This document shows, piece by piece, positions 1 through 8,147 of a DNA stretch of 13,249 nucleotides (positions within the stretch are counted from its first letter, which is position 1; the number at the start of each line of letters is the position of its first letter). The stretch comes from a bacterium (GTDB lineage Bacteria; Spirochaetota; JAHITG01). Under the pieces are notes generated by a model. It saw nothing but the letters and a program-made list of their open reading frames with translations, searched no databases and was not told the DNA's origin. The translations under genes and the position numbers were made by a program. Location of the stretch: NCBI GenBank assembly GCA_028711675.1, contig JAQTRT010000056.1, positions 1-13,249 on the forward strand, given 5' to 3'.

Positions 1-1640
1 ATCAGGTCAGCGCAGAAATAACCCTGCCTGAGGAACTGAAACCTGTCCCCGGGCTTGGCATCTGCCAGGCGCTTTTCAACCCGGCATGATGTCAGTTTGA
101 CCAGGGAAGCCGGGTTCAGGTTCTTCTTGAAATCAGAGCCTTCCTCAACATCCTCAGGGTCCGGCTTTACGAAAAGATACTCGTACAGCCGCACTTCAGC
201 AGGGATGGAATGCGCCGCGGAAACCCAGTGGAGCGTCCCCCGCACAACACGGTTGTCGGCCGAACCGCCCCCGCGCGTCTCCGGATCGTACGTACAGTGA
301 AGTTCCGTGACCTCGCCGGTCTTGGGGTCCTTTTTTACGTCCGTGCATCTGATGTAATACGCGTGCTTCAGCCTTACTTCCTGGCCCGGCGCCAGGCGGA
401 AAAATTTCTTCACCGGCACTTCGAGGAAATCATCCTTTTCGACATAGATCACCCTGGAAAATAATATCTTGCGCGAACCCATGGACGGGTCCTCGGGATT
501 GTTCTCCGCATCCAGTTCTTCCGTTTTATCATCCGGGTAATTGTCTATGATGACCTTAAGGGGATTGAGCACGGCCATGACACGCGGAGCATGCTTGTTC
601 AGGTCTTCGCGTATGCAGAATTCCAGGAGCGACACGTCCACCACGCTGTTCGCCTTGGCCACGCCGATCCTGTCGCAAAAGTTCCGGATGGCCGCGGGAG
701 TGCAGCCGCGCCGCCTCAGGCCGGATATGGTGGGCATGCGCGGGTCGTCCCATCCGCTCACCACCCTGTTCTCCACAAGGTCGAGCAGCTTCCGCTTGCT
801 CATCAGGGTATAGGTGAGGTTCAGGCGCGCGAACTCTATCTGCTGGGGATGGCTCTCTGTCTTCAGCTCGTCCAGCACCCAGTCGTACAGCGGCCTGTGG
901 TCCTCGAATTCCAGAGTGCAGACAGAATGCGTAATTCTTTCGATGGCGTCAGAGATGCAGTGCGTGAAATCGTACATGGGGTAGATGCACCACTTGCTGC
1001 CAGTCCGGTGATGGTCCACTTTAAGGATACGGTAGATGACCGGGTCGCGCATGTTCAGATTAGGTGAAGCCATATCTATTTTAGCCCTGAGTACGCGTGA
1101 GCCTTCGGCAAATTCGCCATTGCGCATCTTTTCGAAAAGGCCCAGGTTCTCCTCGATCGAACGGGTCCGGAACGGGCTCTCCTTTCCGGGAAGGGTGAGA
1201 GTGCCCCGGTATTCCCGTATCTGGCCGGGATTCAGGTCGCACACATAGGCCTTGCCCGCCTTAATGAGCCGGACCGCGTATTCGTATAATTTATCAAAAT
1301 AATCCGAGGCGTAAAAAAGGTTCTTTCCCCAGTCGAACCCGAGCCACTTGATGTTATCCTGGATGGATTCCACGTACTCCGTTTCTTCCTTGCTGGGATT
1401 GGTATCGTCGAACCTGAGATGGCAGGCGCCTTTATAATCGCGCGCAATGCCGAAATTGAGGCAGATGGCCTTGGCATGGCCGATATGGAGGTAGCCGTTC
1501 GGTTCGGGCGGGAAACGGGTCTCTACCCTTCCGTTGTTCTTACCGGCCTTCAGGTCCGCGTTGATGATCTCGCGGATGAAATCGATCTTGGGAGCCGGTT
1601 CAGCCGTATTAATTGGTTTTATATCTTTATTTTCATGCAT
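1..1640 (-). CDS. glnS: Glutaminyl-tRNA synthetase (3' end cut by window edge)
   Basis: Class I aminoacyl-tRNA synthetase that attaches glutamine to tRNA-Gln in the cytoplasm. The minus frame is open from 1640 to the window edge, giving 546 full codons. It shows PEPNGYLHIGHAK (HIGH at residues 52-55), RFDDTNP, KWCIYPMYDFTHCISDA, the KMSKS-equivalent LMSKRKLL (MSKRK at 280-284), GWDDPRMPTISGLRRRG, HWVSAAH and, near the edge, FLRQGYFCADL. The match to E. coli GlnRS (554 aa) is strong along the whole length, so only about 20-30 C-terminal residues should be missing. I chose ATG 1640 because GGAGG (1652-1656) lies 11 nt upstream; the in-frame ATG at 1658 sits directly on that site and would leave almost no leader. 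The gene follows the GH57 gene by 86 nt but has its own promoter, so it is probably not dependent on the sugar genes. GlnRS excludes GluRS here because of these Gln-type signature blocks. Confidence 0.97.
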   Translation of the reverse strand, partial: MHENKDIKPINTAEPAPKIDFIREIINADLKAGKNNGRVETRFPPEPNGYLHIGHAKAICLNFGIARDYKGACHLRFDDTNPSKEETEYVESIQDNIKWLGFDWGKNLFYASDYFDKLYEYAVRLIKAGKAYVCDLNPGQIREYRGTLTLPGKESPFRTRSIEENLGLFEKMRNGEFAEGSRVLRAKIDMASPNLNMRDPVIYRILKVDHHRTGSKWCIYPMYDFTHCISDAIERITHSVCTLEFEDHRPLYDWVLDELKTESHPQQIEFARLNLTYTLMSKRKLLDLVENRVVSGWDDPRMPTISGLRRRGCTPAAIRNFCDRIGVAKANSVVDVSLLEFCIREDLNKHAPRVMAVLNPLKVIIDNYPDDKTEELDAENNPEDPSMGSRKILFSRVIYVEKDDFLEVPVKKFFRLAPGQEVRLKHAYYIRCTDVKKDPKTGEVTELHCTYDPETRGGGSADNRVVRGTLHWVSAAHSIPAEVRLYEYLFVKPDPEDVEEGSDFKKNLNPASLVKLTSCRVEKRLADAKPGDRFQFLRQGYFCADL

Positions 1641-1651
1641 TCTCTTTGAAT

Positions 1652-1656
1652 CCTCC
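1652..1656 (-). promoter_or_regulatory. Ribosome binding site deciding the glnS start
   Basis: Minus-strand GGAGG, 11 nt before ATG 1640. The upstream in-frame ATG at 1658 overlaps it and has no purine-rich site of its own. The spacing is slightly long, so start 1658 is not fully excluded. Confidence 0.6.
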
Positions 1657-1681
1657 ATACGTTCAACGGAACATAAAGTTA

Positions 1682-1709
1682 TTAATAACATTATTTAACA
1701 AAAAGTCAA
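1682..1709 (-). promoter_or_regulatory. Predicted sigma70-type promoter of glnS
   Basis: The minus strand carries TTGACT (1704-1709), a 16-nt spacer and TATTAA (1682-1687). The -35 lies 17 nt after the stop of the GH57 gene. Transcription would start near 1675, giving a leader of about 35 nt that contains the GGAGG used by ATG 1640. The 16-nt spacer matches the three stronger promoters in the window. Confidence 0.6.
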
Positions 1710-1726
1710 GGGTAGAGACGTTAAGT

Positions 1727-3898
1727 TCACTCCATCCACATAAGAGATTTGAAATTCTCAGGCGGGGCCTTGAAATAGATATAACTGTCGTACGGGATGG
1801 TTTCGATCACCTTATCCCCTTCAATGAGTTCCATGAAGAAATAAACTTCATCCTTGTAATTAATGTTCAATTCCTTGAACGGGATGCACAGTTCCACGAT
1901 CTCTTTTATCCCGATGCTCTTCAGCTGGGACAGTTCCCGGTTATCGTCCGAGGAGATGATGCTGAAATGGCCGGTCTGACGCGAAAGCTCGAAGATGATC
2001 TTGTTCCGCTCGGGCCGGATGAAATTGATCTTTACCTTGAGCTTGCCGTTATGGAATACTTTTTCCGGGTCCTCGAAATCGATCCGGAAAAAGAGGTTGT
2101 CGTTGTTATAGCCGTAATCGACCTCCCGGATAGCGGCCCTGGTGTTCCGGGCCATGGTCTGGCCCAGCGAGGGCATGTACTTCCCGGCGCCCCACCATTC
2201 GAAATAATTGTTCACCACACCGTCCACTAAAGGATGGAGCACGGCCTTAGGCTGGGAGACATTGATGACCTTGGCTTTTTCGCTGATGGGAATGTTCAGT
2301 TCTTCAGGCGCGGAAGCGGCCAGGAGCAGGTAAATGTTCTTCAAATGTTTCCGGAAGAGCATATCGAACTCTTCATCGTTCTCCGTTGTAAAATTATCGC
2401 CGTACCACCAGAACCAGTCCGAACCCTCGGCCTGGTACATCTCTTCCCAGGCCAGGCTGAGCCGGCCGCTGTCATAACCCGGATGTTCCCGGATGAACTC
2501 CTCAAGGAACCTGCGGGTCCTGGCCAGAAGGGACCAGCCTTTGTTCTCCTCCTTGCCGCCAATCCAGATGCCGAAATCATGGTTGATCCAGGAACCGGTA
2601 TAGATCTTCTTCAGAGCGGCCTGGTTGTCGTACTGGTTTATATAATCGGAGAACGTGACGGATTCCAGGTCATTGTCGTTCTCTATCTTCGAATAAACAA
2701 GGTTCAGGAACTCCTCGCCGCTGTCATCGTAATACTCCCACGGGTTCTCGCCGTCCAGGATGATGGAAACGATATAATCCTTGTTGTCGGCCTTGACATA
2801 ATTATAGATGTTCTTGAAATGCTGGTGCAGTTCCTGGGCCGCGTCCTTGGCCGGCATCTTGGCGTATTTAAAACCGATGTTGTCGGAAAGGTTATGGTCG
2901 CGGAAGAAAATGCTGATATCCCGTCCCTGAAAACTCATCTGATACGGCTTGTACAGGACACGGCTCCTGTCGCCGGCCATCTCAAGTGAATTGAAAAGGA
3001 TCTGTTCGTCCGTAGCCACCCATTTCACGTCATTCTCGGCAAAGAGACGGACGACATCCGGGCTGACCGAGCCTTCGGAAGGCCACATACCGCGCACGGG
3101 AGCGCCGAACCGCTCCTGATAAAATTGCCCGGCTTTCAGGATCTGCTTATTGGTATCCTCCGGAGAGGAAAAATTATCCGCGGGCAGGACTGCCTTGGGC
3201 ATGCATTCCAGCGCGCTCTTGTTGTCATAGACCAGGGGTAAAATGGGATGGTAGAACGGCGAGACGGAGATCTCGATCTGCCCTTTATCCTGTAAAGCTT
3301 TGTACATGGGGATGATGCGCTTCAGGACATCCAGCTGCAAGAGCAGAAGCTTCTCCTTCTCCTCCTGGCCGAACATCCGGTCCTTCCTGATAAGCTCCTG
3401 CAGGAACGGTTCTTCTTTCTTCAGCTTGAACCCGAACCAGGCCAGGTTGAACCAGACCTGAAGGTCCATGAAATCCTGGTTGGTGAATATATTAAGCGCT
3501 TCCCTGAGGATATCCTTGTTCACGGTATAGCCGCGCTTGCTCAGCAGTTCGTTATAGCGGGGATACCGGTGGACCACGGCTGACCAGTTGATCATGAAGA
3601 ACTTGGAGAGGATGAATATTTTCTCGTCATCCGTCAGATCGGACGGGCTCTTCAGGCTCAGCTTGAAATATTTATCCGTATGGGTCCCGTCAATGTACTT
3701 CTCTATCTGGAGAAGGAGGCCCGGCACATAATTGAAGTTCACCTTCATCTTAGGGTGGTCTTCCAGGATCTTGGCCATATCATAATAACCGCGTAAGGAA
3801 TGAAGCCTCACCCACGGCAGCATGAACTCTCCGGATGTTTCGTCCAGGTAATACGGCTGGTGCATGTGCCACAAAAAGCCCGCTTTAAGTTTCTTCAT
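1727..3898 (-). CDS. GH57 family glycoside hydrolase (alpha-amylase/amylopullulanase type)
   Basis: Cytoplasmic retaining alpha-glucan hydrolase of family GH57, 723 aa, with no signal peptide. All five GH57 conserved regions are visible: HMHQP (11-15); GQIEISVSPFYHPILPL (206-222); MWPSEGSVS (271-279), where E275 is the expected nucleophile; LDGENPWEYY (381-390), with D382 as the expected acid/base; and EEMYQAEGSDWFWWYGDNF (485-502). Residues about 555-715 form a separate beta-rich region resembling the DOMON/glucodextranase-C-like modules attached to other GH57 enzymes; this assignment is tentative. The start is supported by AGGAG 8 nt upstream. The gene follows galT by 67 nt with no clear promoter between, so it is probably co-transcribed with it. 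Exact specificity (alpha-amylase, pullulanase or 4-alpha-glucanotransferase) cannot be read from sequence; location beside glycogen genes suggests turnover or remodelling of internal glycogen. Confidence 0.9.
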   Translation of the reverse strand: MKKLKAGFLWHMHQPYYLDETSGEFMLPWVRLHSLRGYYDMAKILEDHPKMKVNFNYVPGLLLQIEKYIDGTHTDKYFKLSLKSPSDLTDDEKIFILSKFFMINWSAVVHRYPRYNELLSKRGYTVNKDILREALNIFTNQDFMDLQVWFNLAWFGFKLKKEEPFLQELIRKDRMFGQEEKEKLLLLQLDVLKRIIPMYKALQDKGQIEISVSPFYHPILPLVYDNKSALECMPKAVLPADNFSSPEDTNKQILKAGQFYQERFGAPVRGMWPSEGSVSPDVVRLFAENDVKWVATDEQILFNSLEMAGDRSRVLYKPYQMSFQGRDISIFFRDHNLSDNIGFKYAKMPAKDAAQELHQHFKNIYNYVKADNKDYIVSIILDGENPWEYYDDSGEEFLNLVYSKIENDNDLESVTFSDYINQYDNQAALKKIYTGSWINHDFGIWIGGKEENKGWSLLARTRRFLEEFIREHPGYDSGRLSLAWEEMYQAEGSDWFWWYGDNFTTENDEEFDMLFRKHLKNIYLLLAASAPEELNIPISEKAKVINVSQPKAVLHPLVDGVVNNYFEWWGAGKYMPSLGQTMARNTRAAIREVDYGYNNDNLFFRIDFEDPEKVFHNGKLKVKINFIRPERNKIIFELSRQTGHFSIISSDDNRELSQLKSIGIKEIVELCIPFKELNINYKDEVYFFMELIEGDKVIETIPYDSYIYFKAPPENFKSLMWME

Positions 3899-3965
3899 TC
3901 TCTATACTCTCCTGTACAGATGGTCCTTATCATCACAATTAATTCCTTCAGTCTTGAATATTATT

Positions 3966-4976
3966 TTAAATATCCCGCAGATACCGCGCAGCCTCTTCCG
4001 GAATGGTGGGATTCACGAAAAAGTCGCTGGCCCATTCAAAGCCGATCTCGCGCGTGATAATGGGGACGAACTCGATATGCCAGTGATAATCGGACTCAAG
4101 CGTGGTCCAGTACCCTTTCTTGGCAAAACGCACCGGTGAATTATACAGCGCATAGCGCGCATTGGAGGTGGAAAGGGCTTTCCGCAGTTTTTCCCTGAGG
4201 ACGGTGATGATCTCGGCCAGGGATTTCAGTTCCTCGTCCGTTACGCTGATAAAATTGCAGTTATGTTTGACGGGCATGATCATGATCTCGAACGGGAACC
4301 GCGAAGCATAAGGCGTGATGGCGATAAAATGTTTATTGGAGTATACCATCCGCTCGCCGGCCTTCTGTTCGAACTTCAGAAGATCGCAGTAAATACACCG
4401 TTCTTTCTGGTCATAATACTGCTGGGCCGTGTGGAGCTTATTGGCCACTTCGTTCGGGATAAAGGGCAGGGCGATGATCTGCGCGTGCGGATGGGAAAGG
4501 ATGGAGCCCGCGCTCTTCCCCTTGTTCTTGTAGATCATGATGTATTTGAAACGCATATCGCCCATCAGGTCGATGGTCCTGTCCTTGATGGCCTTAAAGA
4601 CCAGGTACTGCTGGTCGTTGCCGATGACGTCAAAATGGCGCGGGGTTTCGATGACCACCTCGTGCGCGCCTATGGGGTTCATCATATCGTACGGCCCGAA
4701 ACCTTCCAGGTCCAGGTTCCCTTCAATTTTTAAAATAGGGAACCTGTGCGGCACGACCCTGACCTTCCATTTGGACTTCTCATCCCGGACAGCATAGATC
4801 TCCGGAGGGGTCATATACTCGTTCCCCTGGCAGAGCGGACAGAGTTTCTCGGTTTCCGCGGGATCCTGGCCGTTCGTTTCTTCATTATTATAAAAGCTCG
4901 TTACCTGCCGGATGCCGTATTCGCTTCCGCACAGGATCCAGCGTTTGGTCAACGGGTCTCTTCGCATTTCCGACAT
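3966..4976 (-). CDS. galT: Galactose-1-phosphate uridylyltransferase family protein
   Basis: HIT-superfamily nucleotidyltransferase, 336 aa, close to the usual GalT length. Zinc-type pairs CPLC (46-49) and CIYC (194-197) are present, as is the active-site loop SHPHAQ (161-166); H164 is the residue expected to carry the nucleotidyl intermediate. YHWHIEF (297-303) is the second conserved histidine block. The classical reaction exchanges UMP between UDP-glucose and galactose-1-phosphate. No galK or galE lies in the window; the gene sits between two GH57 genes, downstream of glgC/glgA. The relative ADP-glucose phosphorylase has the same fold and HPHxQ loop, so a role with ADP-glucose is a real alternative. 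ATG 4976 has AAGGAG 13 nt upstream, a long spacing, so the start is less certain than for the neighbours. It lies 143 nt after the branching-enzyme gene. Confidence 0.88.
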   Translation of the reverse strand: MSEMRRDPLTKRWILCGSEYGIRQVTSFYNNEETNGQDPAETEKLCPLCQGNEYMTPPEIYAVRDEKSKWKVRVVPHRFPILKIEGNLDLEGFGPYDMMNPIGAHEVVIETPRHFDVIGNDQQYLVFKAIKDRTIDLMGDMRFKYIMIYKNKGKSAGSILSHPHAQIIALPFIPNEVANKLHTAQQYYDQKERCIYCDLLKFEQKAGERMVYSNKHFIAITPYASRFPFEIMIMPVKHNCNFISVTDEELKSLAEIITVLREKLRKALSTSNARYALYNSPVRFAKKGYWTTLESDYHWHIEFVPIITREIGFEWASDFFVNPTIPEEAARYLRDI

Positions 4977-5004
4977 GGGACGTTACCTGCTCCTTAAATG
5001 ATGT

Positions 5005-5010
5005 ATTATA
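5005..5010 (-). promoter_or_regulatory. Possible -10 element upstream of galT
   Basis: A perfect minus-strand TATAAT lies 28 nt before the galT ATG, but no convincing -35 is found 16-18 nt upstream. It may be a weak internal promoter dividing the sugar cluster into two transcripts, or chance in an AT-rich gap. Confidence 0.3.
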
Positions 5011-5060
5011 CGAAAAAAACGCTGGGATTAAAAAAGGTTTTAAAGATCCGGATACACCTG

Positions 5061-5105
5061 CCTTTAATACCTTTATAGCCTTTGATACCTTTCGTGCCTT
5101 TATAC
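5061..5105. repeat. Five tandem 9-nt repeats, CCTTTNNNN
   Basis: On the plus strand the units are CCTTTAATA, CCTTTATAG, CCTTTGATA, CCTTTCGTG and CCTTTATAC, head to tail with an exact period of 9. The first five bases are identical and the last four vary. Read on the transcribed minus strand this gives AAAGG every 9 nt. The array fills part of the 143-nt gap between the branching-enzyme gene and galT. Confidence 0.85.
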
Positions 5106-5119
5106 CCGTTTTTCCGTCC

Positions 5120-6703
5120 TCAACGGTATACCGAATACTCTATCTCCTGAAAGATGCTGTTCTTGCCTTCGATCTCAACAAGGAAATTAAAATCAACTGC
5201 ATTCCTCTTCAGGCCGTCATACAGTTTATTAAAATTAAAGATATGTTCCTTCATTCTTTTCACGGCGTAATCCACGGTCGTCCCCGTGGTCATGATGAAA
5301 GGCCAGTCGCTGCTCTGCATCAGCAGGAGCTCCCGCGCCATCTGGTTCAGCGCGCGCTTTTCCTTGTCAGAGGGATTCACCCTGTTCCGGGCCATCTCTC
5401 CCATCTTTTCCGAAGCATCATGGACATAATACAGGATCCATTCGTTGTTGCCGTTCAGCCATACTTCGGAATAACCTTTATAGCCCCAGGAGGAGAAGTT
5501 AGGTGTGATCACCTGGTTCACCGGGAATTTTCTCAGATAGTTGGACGGTGTGATGAGCTTCACGGTCTCCTGGTCATAATGCATTTTTTTAATCAGGAAA
5601 TAAAGGAACTCCGGCCCTTCATACCACCAGTGGCCGAAAAGCTCCGCGTCGTACGGAGAGATGATGACAGGCGGCCTGTCCATCTGCGTGTTCAGATACT
5701 CGGTCTGCTTCACGCGGTTAAAAAGGAAATTGCCGGAATGTTCGATGGCCTTGTTGATGGCCACTTCCCTGTTGTACGGTTCCTTGAACTCCGTGTTTCC
5801 CGTGATGCGGTAATATTTATACCCTGTGTTCACGCGCAGGTTCTTCACAGGCAGGAAATCCTGCAGATAGTCCAGGGGCAGTTCATATCCGATATCCCGG
5901 TAGAATTCCCTGTAGTTGCCGTCACCCGGATACCCTTCCTTCGCGGACCAGACCTGTTTGGCCGTTTCCATGTCCCGGCCGAAAGCAGCGATGCCCGCTG
6001 CAGTGTACACGGGCGCGAAGACGCCATACACGGGCCTGGGCTCGCCGTACAGTATCCCGTGCGTCTCCAGGAAAAAGTAACGGAGATTCTCGTCCAGAAG
6101 GAGCCTGTCCGCTCCTTCAAAGAATCCGTTCTCGGCCAGCCAGATGCCCTTGGGCTCCCGGCCGAAATGTTTCACGTAATTCTTCTTGGCGATGCGGATG
6201 GCGGCCCGGACAGCCGTCTGCTGGGTGATAAAATTAGGCGCGTAGATGTGCGGGCCTGTACTGGTGATGATCTCGAGGTAACCCTCATCCTGCAGCTTCC
6301 TGTAACCGTTCAGAGGATTCTTATAATACTTATTGAGGTAATCGTCCCGCTGCTGAATGAACTTGTTGTAATAATGAAGGGCTGTAAAATAAAAGCGTTC
6401 GTCGCCGCGTGTCCGCTTCACTTCCTTTTCCCCCAGCCGGATCAGGCGTTCCAGATAAGAGAGGGTCCGGCTCTGGAGCACAGGGTCCGCGAACATTTCG
6501 GAGAGGGACGGCGTGATGGACATGGTGAGCTGGAAAGAGACGTTCTCTTTGGCCAGCTTGTCCAGATGGTACAAGATGGGGAGATAGGTCTCGGTGACAG
6601 CTTCAAAGAACCATCTTTCCTCCAGAAAGTCTTCATATTCCGGATGCTTGATAAAAGGAAGATGATTATGGAGCAGAAATATACTATAGCCTTTTGGTTC
6701 CAT
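5120..6703 (-). CDS. GH57 family 1,4-alpha-glucan branching enzyme
   Basis: Cytoplasmic enzyme (527 aa from the chosen start) that would cut alpha-1,4 glucan and re-attach the piece through an alpha-1,6 bond, branching glycogen. Motifs, numbered from ATG 6703: HNHLPF (12-17), GIWLAENGFFEGADRLL with E191 as expected nucleophile, YDAELFGHWWYEGPEF with D352 as expected acid/base, and SSDWPFIMTTGT (464-475). The length and the spacing of the catalytic pair fit the GH57 branching-enzyme group. ATG 6703 is preferred over the in-frame ATG at 6724 because AAGGAGG (6712-6718) lies 8 nt before it; the 6724 start would lie upstream of this site and overlap glgA. The gap to glgA is 13 nt. No GH13-type glgB is seen, so this is the likely branching activity of the operon. 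A neutral alternative is a GH57 amylase of the same subgroup. Confidence 0.9.
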   Translation of the reverse strand: MEPKGYSIFLLHNHLPFIKHPEYEDFLEERWFFEAVTETYLPILYHLDKLAKENVSFQLTMSITPSLSEMFADPVLQSRTLSYLERLIRLGEKEVKRTRGDERFYFTALHYYNKFIQQRDDYLNKYYKNPLNGYRKLQDEGYLEIITSTGPHIYAPNFITQQTAVRAAIRIAKKNYVKHFGREPKGIWLAENGFFEGADRLLLDENLRYFFLETHGILYGEPRPVYGVFAPVYTAAGIAAFGRDMETAKQVWSAKEGYPGDGNYREFYRDIGYELPLDYLQDFLPVKNLRVNTGYKYYRITGNTEFKEPYNREVAINKAIEHSGNFLFNRVKQTEYLNTQMDRPPVIISPYDAELFGHWWYEGPEFLYFLIKKMHYDQETVKLITPSNYLRKFPVNQVITPNFSSWGYKGYSEVWLNGNNEWILYYVHDASEKMGEMARNRVNPSDKEKRALNQMARELLLMQSSDWPFIMTTGTTVDYAVKRMKEHIFNFNKLYDGLKRNAVDFNFLVEIEGKNSIFQEIEYSVYR

Positions 6704-6711
6704 AGCTGGTC

Positions 6712-6718
6712 CCTCCTT
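6712..6718 (-). promoter_or_regulatory. Ribosome binding site overlapping the glgA stop codon
   Basis: Minus-strand AAGGAGG shares bases with the TAA stop of glgA (reading TAAGGAGG) and stands 8 nt before ATG 6703. It fixes the branching-enzyme start and suggests translation coupled to glgA. Confidence 0.85.
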
Positions 6719-8144
6719 ACACACAGATCTTATGATATAATTCCAGATATTCCTTTGAGGATTTTCCCCATGAAAAATCCTGTTTCATCCCGTTCGCCTG
6801 GACCCTGGCCCATTCCTGTTTGTTCTGAAAAAGGAGCAGGGCTTTCCGGATGGTCTCCAGAAGAGCTGAGGGATGATACTGATAAAAAACAAAACCCGTG
6901 CCGTTCACCTTTTCTTTCTGGATGTCCGTGACCGTATCAGCCAGGCCTCCTGTCCGGTGGACCAGGGGAACGGTGCCGTACCTGAGAGCGTAAAGCTGGT
7001 TCAGGCCGCAGGGTTCGACCCGCGATGGCATGAGAAAGATGTCGCCGCCGGACTGCATCTGGCGGGCCAGCTTCTCATTGAACTCCAAATACAATTTAAA
7101 GTTTTTATTTGCCTTTTCAACTTTTAAAAGAGCTTTTTCTATAACAGGGTCACCCTGGCCCAGGATCATAAGATTCACGTCCTCTTTCAGGATCTCGTTC
7201 AGGACCGGGATGAGAATGTCAAAACCTTTCATATCGACCAGCCGGGAGACCATGACCAGCAAAGGCTTTTTTTCCGATCCCAGGCCTGCCTTGTTAAGAA
7301 GGTCGATCTTAAACTTCCGTTTCCCCTCCAGATCCTCGGCGCTGTAGTTCTCCGGGTGCCAGAGGCTGTAATCCACGCCGTTCAGGATCCCGTAGAACCG
7401 GTTGGCGCGCGAACGGAGCACCTGGGTCAAACCCTGGCTGACGGATTCATCGGCCAGCAGTTCCTCCTTATAGGTACGGGAGACCGTGCTGATGGCATCG
7501 CTGAAAACAATGCCTGCTTTCAGCAGGTTCATTTCGCTGTAATACTCAAATTTATCATAAGTGAAGTATTCCCAGCTCAGGTTCAGTTTGCTGTATTCGT
7601 TCAAAGGAAAGAGCCCCTGATAGCTCAGGTTATGGATGGTTAAAAGAACTTTTATCTTTTTCAGCAAAGCTTCATAATATACCAGCCGGATAAAGGCCGG
7701 TAAAAGCGCTGTCTGCCAGTCATTGCAATGGATAAGGTCCACTTTCATCTCTGTCAGGAGGATGAAGTTAAGGACAGCTTTGTTGAACAGGAGGAACCGT
7801 TCCAGGTTGTCGGGATAATCGATCCCCTTCTCGCCGTACAAATCGTTCCGGTTGAAATAAAGATCGTTCCTGACCAGATAGACAGGAACCTCTGTCCCGG
7901 GAAGCCTCGTTTCCAGGAAAGAAGCTTCCTTGTACTGGGTACCGATCCGGATGGACGTCCGCAGGTTCAGGTCCCTGACCTCGAAGGACTCCCTGATCTT
8001 TCTGTAATAAGGAAGGAAAACAGCCGTTCTTACGCCCGATCCGGCCAGTTCCTTTGCCAGGGCCTGGATCACGTCAGCCATTCCGCCTGTTTTCACGAAC
8101 GGAACACATTCGGACGATATTAATGCAACAGATAAATTGTTCAT
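6717..8144 (-). CDS. glgA: Glycogen synthase, GT5 family
   Basis: Transfers glucose from ADP-glucose to the non-reducing ends of alpha-1,4 glucan. The protein is 475 aa, the usual bacterial GlgA length (E. coli 477). It has the N-terminal substrate loop KTGGMADV (18-25), CNDWQTALLPA (140-150), LTIHNLSYQG (168-177), the linker strand SRLVDMKGFD (300-309), and the catalytic PSRVEPCGLNQLYALRYGT (373-391), in which E377 matches the conserved GT-B glutamate, then RTGGLADTV (397-405). It begins 3 nt after the glgC stop (TAG TTC ATG) with only a weak AAAGGA farther upstream, so translation probably depends on ribosomes finishing glgC. Operon context with glgC supports ADP-glucose rather than UDP-glucose as donor. 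Confidence 0.96.
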   Translation of the reverse strand: MNNLSVALISSECVPFVKTGGMADVIQALAKELAGSGVRTAVFLPYYRKIRESFEVRDLNLRTSIRIGTQYKEASFLETRLPGTEVPVYLVRNDLYFNRNDLYGEKGIDYPDNLERFLLFNKAVLNFILLTEMKVDLIHCNDWQTALLPAFIRLVYYEALLKKIKVLLTIHNLSYQGLFPLNEYSKLNLSWEYFTYDKFEYYSEMNLLKAGIVFSDAISTVSRTYKEELLADESVSQGLTQVLRSRANRFYGILNGVDYSLWHPENYSAEDLEGKRKFKIDLLNKAGLGSEKKPLLVMVSRLVDMKGFDILIPVLNEILKEDVNLMILGQGDPVIEKALLKVEKANKNFKLYLEFNEKLARQMQSGGDIFLMPSRVEPCGLNQLYALRYGTVPLVHRTGGLADTVTDIQKEKVNGTGFVFYQYHPSALLETIRKALLLFQNKQEWARVQANGMKQDFSWGKSSKEYLELYHKICV

Positions 8145-8147
8145 GAA

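Noticed and set aside
2234..2989. A 251-codon open frame on the plus strand, with similar ones at 1613-2230 and 4263-4733
   Set aside because: All are antisense to genes with complete motifs (GH57 and galT) and have no recognisable domain.
5061..5105. CRISPR array
   Set aside because: The repeat unit is 9 nt with no spacers of CRISPR length, and no cas gene is nearby.
5120..5122. TGA read as a sense codon (recoding as in some candidate phyla)
   Set aside because: The GH57 gene also ends in TGA (1727-1729) at the natural end of its protein, and no internal TGA is seen in any recognised gene; the standard code explains everything.
6703..6724. ATG 6724 as the start of the branching enzyme
   Set aside because: It would precede its own AAGGAGG site and overlap the end of glgA; the family-conserved sequence begins after ATG 6703.
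5243..6931. A 562-codon open frame on the plus strand
   Set aside because: It lies antisense to the branching-enzyme gene, whose frame holds all the GH57 motifs. The plus-strand translation resembles no known family and has no suitable ribosome binding site; it is a product of codon bias.
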